From contig DASVLJ010000011.1 of the NCBI GenBank assembly GCA_036384915.1, positions 1-64,000 of the forward strand: DNA of 64,000 nt, read 5' to 3'. The DNA comes from PKWO01 sp036384915 (GTDB lineage: Bacteria > Pseudomonadota > Gammaproteobacteria > Burkholderiales > Burkholderiaceae_D). Position 1 is the first letter of the stretch. Each line of letters opens with the position of its first letter. This document shows positions 1-8,035 of this stretch, one piece after another. The notes beneath the pieces were generated by a model. The model worked only from the letters and a program-made list of their open reading frames with translations, ran no database searches and was not told where the DNA came from. A program made the translations under genes and the position numbers.

Positions 1-1206
1 GTGGCCGCGCACGACGAGATTGCCCGAGGCCTATCCGTCCCACGGCAGCGAGCGCCCGTCGTCATCGATGATGGCCATGTCCACGCCGTAGATCCCGCGG
101 CCCTGCTTTTCCAGCAGGCGCTGTTGCGCCTCGGGTGGCAGGCTGAGCTGGCGCGTCGTCAGCTTGGACAGCGTGCCCAGCGGCGACATCTCCGTCATGC
201 CCCAGGCGTGGATGACCTCGATGCCGAAGTCATGCTGCAGCGAGGCCATCATCGCCGGCGGACAGGCCGAACCGCCGATGACGGTGCGCTTGAAGGTCGA
301 GAACTTGAGGTTGTTGGCCTTCACGTAGTTCAAGAGGCCCAGCCACACGGTCGGCACACCGGCGCTGAAGCTGATCTTCTCGCCCTCGAACAGCTCGTAC
401 AGGCTCTTGCCGTCCAGGTGCGGGCCGGGGAACACCAGTTTGAAGCCCACCAGCGCCGCCGTGTACGGCAGGCCCCAGGCGTTGACGTGGAACATCGGCA
501 CCACCGGCAGCACCACGTCGCGCGAAGACACGTTCAAGGCGTCGGGCATGGCCGAGGCATATGAATGCAACACCGTGGAACGGTGCGAGTACAGCGCCCC
601 CTTGGGGTTGCCCGTCGTGCCCGAGGTATAGCACAGGCTGGAAGCCGAGTACTCGTCGAACAACGGCCACTCGTAGTCGTCGGAATTATTCTCGATCAAG
701 TCCTCGTAGCACATCAGGTTCTTGATCTTGTGTTCCTTGGGCATGCGCTCACGGTCGCACATCAGTACATAGCCCTTGATCGTCGTGCAATGCGCGGAAA
801 ACGCTTCGGCGGCTTGCAGAAAGGTCAGGTCGAAGAACAGGTACTGATCTTCGGCATGGTTCGCGATATAGGCGACCTGTTCGGCGAACAGCCGCGGATT
901 GATCGTGTGCAGCACAGCCCCCGAACCGGAGACCGCATAGTACAGCTCCATGTGCCGATAGCCGTTCCACGCCAGCGTCGCAACACGGTCCCCCATCTTC
1001 ACGCCGAGCGCCTTCAGAGCGTTGGCCATGCGGCGCGCGCGGGTGTGGCAGTCGGTATAGGTATAGCGGTGGATATCCCCTTCGACACGGCGCGACACGA
1101 TTTCATTCTTGCCGAACTGGCGGTCGGCGTGCCGGATGATGCTGGAGATGAGCAGGGGCTGGCTCATCATCTGCCCCATCAAGGGGCTATGAGGATACTG
1201 CGGCAT
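1..1206 (-). pseudogene. Acyl-CoA synthetase (AMP-binding), interrupted by an in-frame stop; runs off the window
   Basis: Member of the ANL adenylate-forming family that activates fatty or other carboxylic acids to acyl-CoA. The start at 1206 has AGGAG six bases upstream. The AMP-binding P-loop (YTSGTTGNPKG, around residue 195) and the later GMTEMSPLG motif are visible. After 391 codons an in-frame TAG (bases 33-31) follows the residues PWDG. The same frame then continues with ASGNLVVRGH to the window edge, which is the normal family sequence. The TAG therefore sits where a sense codon (a lysine in many relatives) is expected, and the C-terminal domain with the catalytic lysine lies beyond the window. 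It is either a nonsense mutation or a base-call error. Without the stop I would call it an intact long- or medium-chain acyl-CoA ligase. Confidence 0.8.
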
Positions 1207-1359
1207 TCCGTCTCCTGAAGATCAAACACTTCTGGCATGCTGCCGGTGTTTGTTGCCATCGATTTTTGTACGACCGTGCTTTAATCGTCAACGAATTTCG
1301 ATGCTGCATCGCCGCATTGTTGTCCCTCATCCATTCCTATTTTCATGCAATGCACTGCA

Positions 1360-2136
1360 TCATGTCCGATAGGATGGATCCTTGCGATCAAGTCGCCGCA
1401 ACAAGCCGGGCCACGCCAGCATGCCTCCCAAAGACTTCGTTACCGCCTTGGCTTGCTGCTGCGCGCCGCTGATGATTGAAGAAGGAATTTCGATCAACTC
1501 ACCGCCGCCCGCCATCGCCCGCACCTGTATGGTGCAGGCGGCTTCGAACACATACATATTCAAGAAAGCGTCGGCCACTGTACGCCCCACCGTCAACAAG
1601 CCATGGTTGCGTAACATGAGGTAAGTCTTGTCGCCGAAATCAGCCACGAGCCGCGGCTTCTCATCGTCGTTCAAGGCCACGCCTTCGTAGTCATGATAGG
1701 CCAGACTCGAGAGGATGAAAATCGATTGTTGCGAAAGCGCTTGCACACCCTTGGCCTGGGCCGAAACCGCGACGCCGTTCAAGCTGTGCGTATGCAGCAC
1801 GCATTGCAAGTCGTGGCGCGCCGAATGAATTGCCGAGTGGATCGTGAAGCCCGCGGGATTGACCGGGAATGGCGTGTCGTCGAGCTTGTTGCCCTGCAAG
1901 TCGATCTTCACCAGCGAAGACGCCGTGATTTCATCGAACATCATGCCGTAGGGGTTGATCAAGAACTGATCTTCCGTTCCCGGCACACGCGCGGTGATAT
2001 GAGTGAACACCAGGTCGCTCCAGCCGAAATCGGCCACCAGCCGGTAGCACGCCGCGAGATCGACCCGCGTGTTCCATTCATCGTCCGATACCTCGCCTTT
2101 GCGAGAAGGAATGTGCAGTGGTTCACCCAGGCTCAT
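1360..2136 (-). CDS. Class II aldolase/adducin family protein
   Basis: 258-residue class II aldolase/adducin fold protein. The zinc-binding HTHS pair is at residues 115-118 and a further histidine is in RNHGLL. This matches the metal site of L-fuculose-phosphate aldolase relatives. Proteins of this length without a clear sugar operon are common in beta-proteobacteria and their substrates are unknown, so no specific reaction is assigned. The gene lies upstream of and on the same strand as the acyl-CoA synthetase, about 150 bases away, and is divergent from selO. The start at 2136 gives MSLGEPLH. Confidence 0.88.
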   Translation of the reverse strand: MSLGEPLHIPSRKGEVSDDEWNTRVDLAACYRLVADFGWSDLVFTHITARVPGTEDQFLINPYGMMFDEITASSLVKIDLQGNKLDDTPFPVNPAGFTIHSAIHSARHDLQCVLHTHSLNGVAVSAQAKGVQALSQQSIFILSSLAYHDYEGVALNDDEKPRLVADFGDKTYLMLRNHGLLTVGRTVADAFLNMYVFEAACTIQVRAMAGGGELIEIPSSIISGAQQQAKAVTKSLGGMLAWPGLLRRLDRKDPSYRT

Positions 2137-2232
2137 ATACGGTCTCCGTGTCGTGTTTTGTCTCTTCTGTACAATGATAGGTTATCCGCCCGGTATCTGC
2201 ACGTACCCATGCCGGGCCAACAAGGAATGTCT

Positions 2233-3726
2233 GTGAACGCACCACTACCGCAAAACTTGAAACCGCTGGAAGCGCTGGAGTTCGGCAATACCTTTGCCGA
2301 ATTGCCGAGCGCGTTTTACACTCTGCTGCAACCCACGCCGCTCCCTGCACCCTACCTGGTCGGCTTCGCGCCGCAAGCCGCGGCATTGATCGGGCTTGAT
2401 CCTGGTGCTGCGGCGCAGGAAGGCTTTGTCGAAGCCTTTACCGGCAACTGCATCCTGCCCGGGTCCAAGCCTTTGTCCGCCGTGTATTCGGGCCATCAGT
2501 TCGGCGTCTGGGCGGGCCAGCTTGGCGACGGCCGCGCCATCCTTCTCGGCGACGTGCCGGATATCGACGGTGGCAGGCTTGAATTGCAATTGAAAGGCGC
2601 CGGCCTGACGCCTTATTCGCGCATGGGCGATGGGCGTGCCGTGCTGCGTTCCTCGATCCGCGAGTTCCTCTGTTCCGAAGCGATGGCCGCGCTCGGCATT
2701 CCGACTTCACGCGCATTGTGCGTGACCGGTTCCGACCACGCCATCATGCGCGAGGCGCCAGAGACCTCGGCCGTGGCCACACGCATGGCACCTTCGTTCG
2801 TGCGTTTCGGCTCCTTTGAACACTGGTTTTATGCGGAGCGCCATGAAGAGTTGAAAATCCTGGCAGATCACGTGATAGCCGGCTTCTATCCGGAATTGCG
2901 CGAGGCATCCAACCCCTACTACGCCCTGCTCAAGGAAGTGACGCGACGCACGGCACACCTGATGGCGCAATGGCAGGCGGTCGGTTTCATGCATGGGGTG
3001 ATGAATACGGACAACATGTCCATCCTCGGCATCACAATCGACTACGGCCCGTTCGGCTTCATGGAAGCCTTCGATTCGCGCCATATCTGCAACCACAGCG
3101 ACCACGGCGGGCGTTATTCCTATGCCATGCAACCGCAAATCGGCCACTGGAATTGCTATGCATTGGGCCAGGCTTTGCTTCCTTTGGCGGGCGAACCCGA
3201 TGAGGTACACGAGGCGCTGTCGGGCTACAAGGCGGAATTTACCGGCAAATTCGACGAGCTGCTGCACGCCAAGCTTGGGCTGAAGACGGTGCAGGAACCC
3301 GATGCGGCGTTGATCGAACAGATGTTCAATGTCATGCAAGACAGCCATGCCGACTTCACGCTGTTCTTCCGCGAACTCGGCAAATTGAAGCTGGACGATG
3401 CCGCCAGCGCCGAACCGGTGCGCGACCTGTTTATCGACCGCCCCGCCTGCCATGCCTGGCTGGAACAATACCGGGCCCGGCTGAAGCAGGAAAATAGCGT
3501 TGACGCCGCACGCCGTGCGGCCATGGACGCGGTCAACCCGAAATACGTCCTGCGCAATTACCTGGCCCAAATTGCCATCGAAAAGGCGCAGAATAAGGAC
3601 TTTTCCGAAGTCGCGCGCCTTTTGGCCGTTCTGGAGAAACCCTTTGACGAACAGCCGGAAAATGCGCATTATGCGGCCCTGCCCCCGGATTGGGCCAGTA
3701 CCTTGGAAGTGAGTTGTTCATCATGA
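2233..3726 (+). CDS. selO: Protein adenylyltransferase SelO (YdiU/UPF0061)
   Basis: Pseudokinase-fold enzyme that transfers AMP from ATP to Ser, Thr or Tyr of target proteins. In E. coli and yeast the family is linked to glutathionylation and oxidative stress. About 497 residues, normal for the family. Visible motifs are the GDGRA loop, QLKGAGLTPYSR with the nucleotide-binding lysine, NTDN (258-261) and DYGPFGF (D270) for metal binding. The C-terminus is VSCSS, with cysteine where animal homologues carry selenocysteine. The start is chosen as GTG 2233 because AAGGA lies six bases upstream. ATG 2227 abuts that site, and ATG 2209 has no ribosome site. Its stop overlaps the msrB start (ATGA), so the two are probably translationally coupled. 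Confidence 0.93.
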   Translation: MNAPLPQNLKPLEALEFGNTFAELPSAFYTLLQPTPLPAPYLVGFAPQAAALIGLDPGAAAQEGFVEAFTGNCILPGSKPLSAVYSGHQFGVWAGQLGDGRAILLGDVPDIDGGRLELQLKGAGLTPYSRMGDGRAVLRSSIREFLCSEAMAALGIPTSRALCVTGSDHAIMREAPETSAVATRMAPSFVRFGSFEHWFYAERHEELKILADHVIAGFYPELREASNPYYALLKEVTRRTAHLMAQWQAVGFMHGVMNTDNMSILGITIDYGPFGFMEAFDSRHICNHSDHGGRYSYAMQPQIGHWNCYALGQALLPLAGEPDEVHEALSGYKAEFTGKFDELLHAKLGLKTVQEPDAALIEQMFNVMQDSHADFTLFFRELGKLKLDDAASAEPVRDLFIDRPACHAWLEQYRARLKQENSVDAARRAAMDAVNPKYVLRNYLAQIAIEKAQNKDFSEVARLLAVLEKPFDEQPENAHYAALPPDWASTLEVSCSS

Positions 3727-4127
3727 CAGAGAAAGTCGTAAAGACCGACGCCGAATGGCGCGAGCAGTTGGATACCATGCAATACCAGGTGACGCGCCAT
3801 GCGGCCACCGAGCGCGCCTTCACCGGCCGTTATTGGGATCACCACGAGCACGGCATCTATACCTGCGTCTGCTGCGGCACCCCATTATTTGAATCCGATA
3901 CCAAGTTCGATTCCGGCTGCGGTTGGCCGAGTTATTTCAAGGCCTTGAACCCGGCAAACGTGCGCGAAGTAACGGACCGCTCACACGGCATGATACGCAC
4001 CGAAGTGATTTGCAACGTATGCGACGCCCACCTCGGCCACGTATTCCCCGATGGTCCGCCGCCTACCGGCCTGCGCTATTGCATCAACTCGGCCTCGCTG
4101 AGCTTTACCCCTACCTCCTCCACCTGA
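3723..4127 (+). CDS. msrB: Peptide-methionine (R)-S-oxide reductase MsrB
   Basis: Reduces the R epimer of methionine sulfoxide in oxidised proteins, acting with thioredoxin. 134 residues, typical length. Two CxxC zinc pairs are present (CVCCG and CNVCD), as are the GWPSY signature, the HLGHVF motif and the catalytic cysteine C120 in RYCINS. The start overlaps the selO stop by four bases. It has no signal peptide, so it is cytoplasmic. Only ten bases separate it from yciB, consistent with one transcript carrying selO, msrB, yciB and bolA. Confidence 0.96.
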   Translation: MTEKVVKTDAEWREQLDTMQYQVTRHAATERAFTGRYWDHHEHGIYTCVCCGTPLFESDTKFDSGCGWPSYFKALNPANVREVTDRSHGMIRTEVICNVCDAHLGHVFPDGPPPTGLRYCINSASLSFTPTSST

Positions 4128-4137
4128 TCCCCTGCTC

Positions 4138-4764
4138 ATGAAGTTATTGTTCGACGTATTTCCCGTAGTCCTGTTCTTTTTCGTTTTCTGGTGGGGCGAC
4201 GGCCACCCCGAAACCGCGCGTGCGATGGCCAATCAATACCTCGGCAGCTTCATGTCGGGCGGTGCCGTGATCGGCAACCACGCCCCGCTGCTGCTGGCCA
4301 CGGCCGTCGCCATCGTCGTGACCGTGGCCCAGGTCGCCTATGAATTGATCCGGCGCAAACCGGTCGGTTTCACGCTGTGGATGACCTTGACCGTCATCGT
4401 GGTCTTCGGCGGCATGACGATCTACTTCAACAATGAAAACTTCATCAAGCTCAAGCCCACCGTGCTCTATTGGTGCTTCGCTTCGGCTTTGCTGGTCAGC
4501 CGCCTTGTGCTCAAGAAGAATGCCATCCGCAGCTTGATGGCCGAGCAATTCAGCCTGCCCGAGCGCATCTGGAACAAGCTCGACCTGGCCTGGGTCTTGT
4601 TCTTCCTCTGCATGGGGATACTGAACCTGTTCGTCGCCTTCGTCCTGTTCAAGGACAACAATGGCGCCTGGGTCGATTTCAAGCTGGCTTCGATCGGCAT
4701 CAGTTTCGTCTTCATCATCGTGCAGAGCATTTACCTTTCGAAACACATTGAAGGGCCAAAATGA
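4138..4764 (+). CDS. yciB: Inner membrane septation protein A family (YciB)
   Basis: 208-residue polytopic membrane protein of the YciB/IspZ (septation protein A) family, with about five hydrophobic segments beginning at the N-terminus (KLLFDVFPVVLFFFVFWW). Family members affect cell envelope integrity and division, but the molecular activity is not settled. The PERIWNKLDLAW motif before the last helices is characteristic. It ends in an ATGA overlap with the bolA start. The msrB-yciB-bolA-ppiC neighbourhood is common in Burkholderiales. Confidence 0.92.
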   Translation: MKLLFDVFPVVLFFFVFWWGDGHPETARAMANQYLGSFMSGGAVIGNHAPLLLATAVAIVVTVAQVAYELIRRKPVGFTLWMTLTVIVVFGGMTIYFNNENFIKLKPTVLYWCFASALLVSRLVLKKNAIRSLMAEQFSLPERIWNKLDLAWVLFFLCMGILNLFVAFVLFKDNNGAWVDFKLASIGISFVFIIVQSIYLSKHIEGPK

Positions 4765-5054
4765 GCAATACTCCAGCCGGCCAAGGCGTTGCCGAACGCA
4801 TCGTTTCTCTCCTGAATGCAACTTTTTCGCCGCAGCTGTGTCAGTTGGAGGACGAATCGGCGGCGCATCGTGGTCATGCCGGGGCGGCTTCCGGGGGTGG
4901 GCACTACCGCTTGAAGCTCGTTTCGGCTGCATTTGAAGGACAAAATCGCGTCGCCCGCCATCGGCTGGTGTATGATTGCCTGCTTGATATGATGCACAAG
5001 GATATCCACGCTCTGGCGATAACCGCCCTGGCGCCTTCGGAAGTCCAGGCTTGA
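4761..5054 (+). CDS. bolA: BolA family protein
   Basis: 97-residue BolA/IbaG-type protein. These small proteins bind monothiol glutaredoxins through a shared [2Fe-2S] cluster and act in iron-sulfur handling and, for some, in morphology control. The conserved RHRLVY segment with the cluster-ligand histidine is present, as is the HALAITAL C-terminal strand-helix. Translationally coupled to yciB by ATGA. The link to selO is suggestive, because SelO targets in E. coli include glutaredoxin, which is also BolA's partner. Confidence 0.9.
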   Translation: MSNTPAGQGVAERIVSLLNATFSPQLCQLEDESAAHRGHAGAASGGGHYRLKLVSAAFEGQNRVARHRLVYDCLLDMMHKDIHALAITALAPSEVQA

Positions 5055-5130
5055 GTGCTGAGATATCGTCAAAAAATAGATTAACCCTTATTAACAAGTT
5101 CGCAACACTTCTATTCCTTGGGAAGCAATA

Positions 5131-5952
5131 ATGACTTTTAAACCTGCCCGCCTGTTGGTGGCTCTCCTCGCTATTGCCGCAATGCCTGCCATGGCACAAG
5201 TTGCCACCGTCAACGGCAAGACCATTCCTTCCGCCCGCCTTGATTCCGTGATGAAGGATGTCGAATCCCACGGCCAGAAGGATAGCCCCGAACTGCGCAA
5301 GCAAATCTCCGAAAAGCTCATCGATCTCGAAGTCCTGAGCCAGGAAGCGGAAAAGCAAGGCTTGGGCAACAGCCCGGACATCAAGGAAAAGCTGGCGCTG
5401 GCCCGCGAACAGATGCTGGCCAATGCATTGGTCCAGGCGCAAATGAAGAAGATCGTCGTCAAGGATGCCGACATCAACGCCGAATACGAAAAGATCAAGG
5501 CCAGCCAAGCGCAGCGCCAGGAATACCATGCGCGCCACATCCTGGTGAAGACCGAAGACGAAGCCAAGGCCATCATCGCCAAGCTGAAGGGCGGCGCCAA
5601 GTTTGAAGACCTGGCCAAGGACAAGTCGACCGAACCCGGCGCCGACAAGAGCGGCGGCGACCTCGGCTGGTCTTCGCCCGAAGGCTATGTGCCTGAATTC
5701 TCGGCCGCCATGGTCAAGCTCGAACCGGGCCACTTCACCGACACCCCGGTGAAGACGCAATTCGGCTGGCACGTGATCAAGCTGGAAGAAAAGCGCCAGG
5801 GCACTGTGGCTTCGCTGGAAGACGTCAAGCCGCGCCTGACTGAAATGATGAAGCAAAAGCAGTTGGACGAGTACATCACGTCGTTGAAGAGCAAGGCGCA
5901 GATCAGCGAAGGCTCCACCGCAGCTCCTGCAGCCAAGGGCAGCAAGAAGTAA
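5131..5952 (+). CDS. Periplasmic parvulin-type peptidyl-prolyl isomerase
   Basis: 273-residue exported foldase of the PpiC/SurA/PrsA class. The signal peptide ends near AMPAMA (residue 23). A helical chaperone-like N-terminal part (residues 24-125) precedes one parvulin domain (about 130-222) containing HARHILV, GGDLGW and QFGWHVIKL. The tail is lysine- and alanine-rich. It probably assists outer membrane or periplasmic protein folding. It follows bolA by 76 bases and is followed by a good intrinsic terminator, marking the end of the selO-ppiC block. Confidence 0.93.
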   Translation: MTFKPARLLVALLAIAAMPAMAQVATVNGKTIPSARLDSVMKDVESHGQKDSPELRKQISEKLIDLEVLSQEAEKQGLGNSPDIKEKLALAREQMLANALVQAQMKKIVVKDADINAEYEKIKASQAQRQEYHARHILVKTEDEAKAIIAKLKGGAKFEDLAKDKSTEPGADKSGGDLGWSSPEGYVPEFSAAMVKLEPGHFTDTPVKTQFGWHVIKLEEKRQGTVASLEDVKPRLTEMMKQKQLDEYITSLKSKAQISEGSTAAPAAKGSKK

Positions 5953-5975
5953 TTTCCGGCCGCCTTCCGGCCCCA

Positions 5976-6010
5976 AAGCCCTTCGCCTCCGCGAGGGGCT
6001 TTTTGTTTTT
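5976..6010 (+). terminator. Intrinsic terminator after the parvulin gene
   Basis: An 11-base stem (AAGCCCTTCGC / GCGAGGGGCTT with one G-U pair and a three- to four-base loop) is followed by TTTTTGTTTTT. It lies 24 bases after the stop of the isomerase gene. Confidence 0.85.
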
Positions 6011-6100
6011 GGCGCCGATCCGAAGCACGGCTCCGGCTTCCCATCGGCTGGACTTTCCGGGCGAACCGTTCCGCCCAGCCCCCCCTCCTTCAAAGGCGGC

Positions 6101-6116
6101 TTTGACTTAGGTCAAA
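6101..6116. promoter_or_regulatory. FNR/Anr-type palindrome upstream of the CBS operon
   Basis: The perfect inverted repeat TTTGAC-TTAG-GTCAAA resembles the FNR/Anr consensus TTGAT-N4-ATCAA, with the symmetric T-to-C and A-to-G change. Its centre is about 71 bases before the CBS gene start. No convincing -10 hexamer lies at the class II distance, so the promoter itself is not resolved. Confidence 0.55.
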
Positions 6117-6179
6117 TCGGCTCCCGCCAAGACGGCGCAAACTCCAAAGCAGTCAATCTTCTTTGCGACGGAGGGAATA

Positions 6180-6628
6180 TGTACATCGGCAGCGTATGCA
6201 CACGCGACGTGGCAGTGTGCGAGGCCAGTCTCAGTGTGGCCGAGGCGGCGAAGCGAATGCGTGAAGGTCACGTCGGCGATCTGGTGGTGGTGGAATTCCG
6301 CGCTGGCGAAGCCGTCCCTGTCGGCATCATTACCGATCGCGACCTTGTCGTTGAAGTCATGGCCAAGGACAGGAATCCCGAGGGTATCACCGTCGGCGGG
6401 ATCATGACGCCCAAGCTGGTCACCGCCTATGAGGGCGAGCAACTGGATGTCGTCATGGAACGCATGCGCTGGTCCGGCATCCGGCGTATTCCCTTGCTGG
6501 ATTCTGCCGGCGCTCTGGTCGGTGTCGCCTGCCTCGACGACATCGTGGCCAATCTGGCCCAGCTACTGGCGAATGTGGCTTGCGTGGGAAAAATCCAGCA
6601 GCGCGAAGAACGCATCGTGCGCGAATAG
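6180..6628 (+). CDS. CBS-domain pair protein
   Basis: 149-residue protein made of two CBS motifs (about residues 8-63 and 73-128), which fold together as a Bateman module that binds adenine nucleotides or related ligands. No catalytic domain is attached, so it is probably a free-standing sensor or regulator. GIITDRDLV and GIRRIPLLD are the typical CBS strands. GGAGGGAAT precedes the ATG. Only two bases separate its stop from the TPM gene. In related bacteria small CBS proteins of this type are often under oxygen-responsive control, consistent with the palindrome upstream. Confidence 0.9.
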
Positions 6629-6630
6629 GC

Positions 6631-7131
6631 ATGAGACCCGGCCGAGCTTTCCACCGCTTTCGAAGTCTGTTCGGTTCCGGCAGGCTGGCATTCAGCAAGT
6701 CGGAAGCGGACTCCGTGCGGAAAGAACTTGAACTTGGGGTGCGCTCCCATCTTGGAGAACTGAGTCTGGCGGTCGAACAAACCGTGCCTCTGGGCGCATT
6801 CCGGAAGAATATCTCGCCGCGCGAGCGGGCAATGCGGGTTTTTTCGTCGTTGCACATGTGGGACACGGCGCGGCGCAACGGGGTATTGATCTACGTATCG
6901 CTGCCGGACAAGGCGGTGGAGATCGTGGCCGACCGCGGGATCGCGCTAAAGACGACGCCCGATCAATGGGAAGACGTGTGCCGCAGAATGACGAAGCTCC
7001 TGTCGATCCGGGACTACCCTGAAGCCGCGCTTCAGGGCATCCGCATGGTCAATCGCTTATTGGCCGAGCACTTTCCTGCGTGGGAAAAGCAGCAGATTCC
7101 GCATCGGCACTCCCAGGTCTTCGTGCATTAA
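6631..7131 (+). CDS. TPM-domain (YgcG-like) protein, short form
   Basis: 166 residues. It matches the short TPM (PF04536) protein usually encoded beside LemA: an N-terminal segment without signal peptide, a central HLGELSLAVEQTVPL stretch, WDTARRNGVLIYVSL and VEIVADRGI, then a C-terminal helix ending AEHFPAW. TPM proteins are membrane- or envelope-associated, and some plant members are phosphatases. The bacterial role is unclear. The usual lemA partner is absent here and the gene sits between a CBS protein and an L,D-transpeptidase. The ATG at 6631 is used because it lies just after the CBS stop; an upstream frame start would overlap it. Confidence 0.78.
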   Translation: MRPGRAFHRFRSLFGSGRLAFSKSEADSVRKELELGVRSHLGELSLAVEQTVPLGAFRKNISPRERAMRVFSSLHMWDTARRNGVLIYVSLPDKAVEIVADRGIALKTTPDQWEDVCRRMTKLLSIRDYPEAALQGIRMVNRLLAEHFPAWEKQQIPHRHSQVFVH

Positions 7132-7132
7132 G

Positions 7133-8035
7133 ATGCTTCCACAAAGGCCATGCCGAGCAAGCCGGCTATTCATTGCATTTCAAGCCGTTTTGATGTCCGT
7201 TCTTGCGGGCGCAGCATTGCAATGCCGCGCCGAGCAAGGCTTGGTTACGGTAGAGACTATACGCGGCGTATATTCGCAGTCGGTAGAACCACGAATCGCC
7301 GTTCCGGAGGATGTCGCGCACCGCTACGCCGCCCTGCTCCTATCCACCCTCGACAGCTCGGACCGGCAGCCGGATACTCCGCAATACGTCATCTTGGTGG
7401 ATCGCAGCCCGAAAATCCAGGTGCTTTTCCTGTTCTGGCTTGATGGCGACGGCGGTGCCGACCTGCTCGGTGCGTCTCCGGTTTCGACCGGAAAGGCGAC
7501 ACGGTTCGACCATTTTGAAACGCCGGTCGGTATCTTTCTCCATACACCGGACAACCCCGACTTTCGGGCCGAAGGCACAAAAAACGAAAACGGTATCCGC
7601 GGATACGGCGTAAAAGGCGAGAGGGTTTTCGATTTTGGCTGGCAGCAGGGAAAGCGCGGCTGGGGGCGACACGACTTGGGCGAGATGCGGCTCCAGATGC
7701 ATGCGACAGACCCCGATCTGCTGGAGCAGAGATTGGGGTCAGTGCAATCGAAAGGCTGCATCCGCATACCGGCATCGCTCAATCGCTTGATCGACCACTA
7801 CGGCTTGCTTGATCGCGACTATGAAGCGGCCGAACAGGAAGGCCGCCACCAATGGGTGCTCGCCACCGACCGTGAAGCGGCGGCATCGGCCGGCAATTTG
7901 CTCGTCATCGTCGATACAGGGCAAACCGATCGCCCTTATTGGAACGTGAAACTGGTATCGCAAAATCGGGCAAACCGCCTGTCCATGCCGGATAAGCCGC
8001 GCCTCACTCCAATGCCGGCAGCACCACGCCCGTAA
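7133..8035 (+). CDS. Exported L,D-transpeptidase family protein (YkuD domain)
   Basis: 300-residue protein with an N-terminal export signal (hydrophobic stretch ending near residue 33) and a YkuD-type catalytic region. The nucleophile is C209 in SKGCIRIP, preceded by the histidine in MHATDPDLLEQRLG. Such enzymes form or exchange 3-3 cross-links in peptidoglycan or attach proteins to it. The spacing before the cysteine differs from the classical HGC form and resembles the divergent L,D-transpeptidase subfamily, so the exact reaction is uncertain. It starts two bases after the TPM stop. Its last 32 bases overlap the 3' end of fahA on the other strand. Confidence 0.82.
   Translation: MLPQRPCRASRLFIAFQAVLMSVLAGAALQCRAEQGLVTVETIRGVYSQSVEPRIAVPEDVAHRYAALLLSTLDSSDRQPDTPQYVILVDRSPKIQVLFLFWLDGDGGADLLGASPVSTGKATRFDHFETPVGIFLHTPDNPDFRAEGTKNENGIRGYGVKGERVFDFGWQQGKRGWGRHDLGEMRLQMHATDPDLLEQRLGSVQSKGCIRIPASLNRLIDHYGLLDRDYEAAEQEGRHQWVLATDREAAASAGNLLVIVDTGQTDRPYWNVKLVSQNRANRLSMPDKPRLTPMPAAPRP

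Noticed and set aside
1693..2232. N-terminal extension of SelO by about 180 codons
   Set aside because: It lies antisense to the class II aldolase gene and gives a protein far longer than the family, while a ribosome site stands before 2233.
4144..6093. A 649-codon open frame on the minus strand across yciB, bolA and ppiC
   Set aside because: Composition is typical of an antisense shadow in GC-rich DNA, it has no recognisable domain, and the plus strand holds three well-supported genes.
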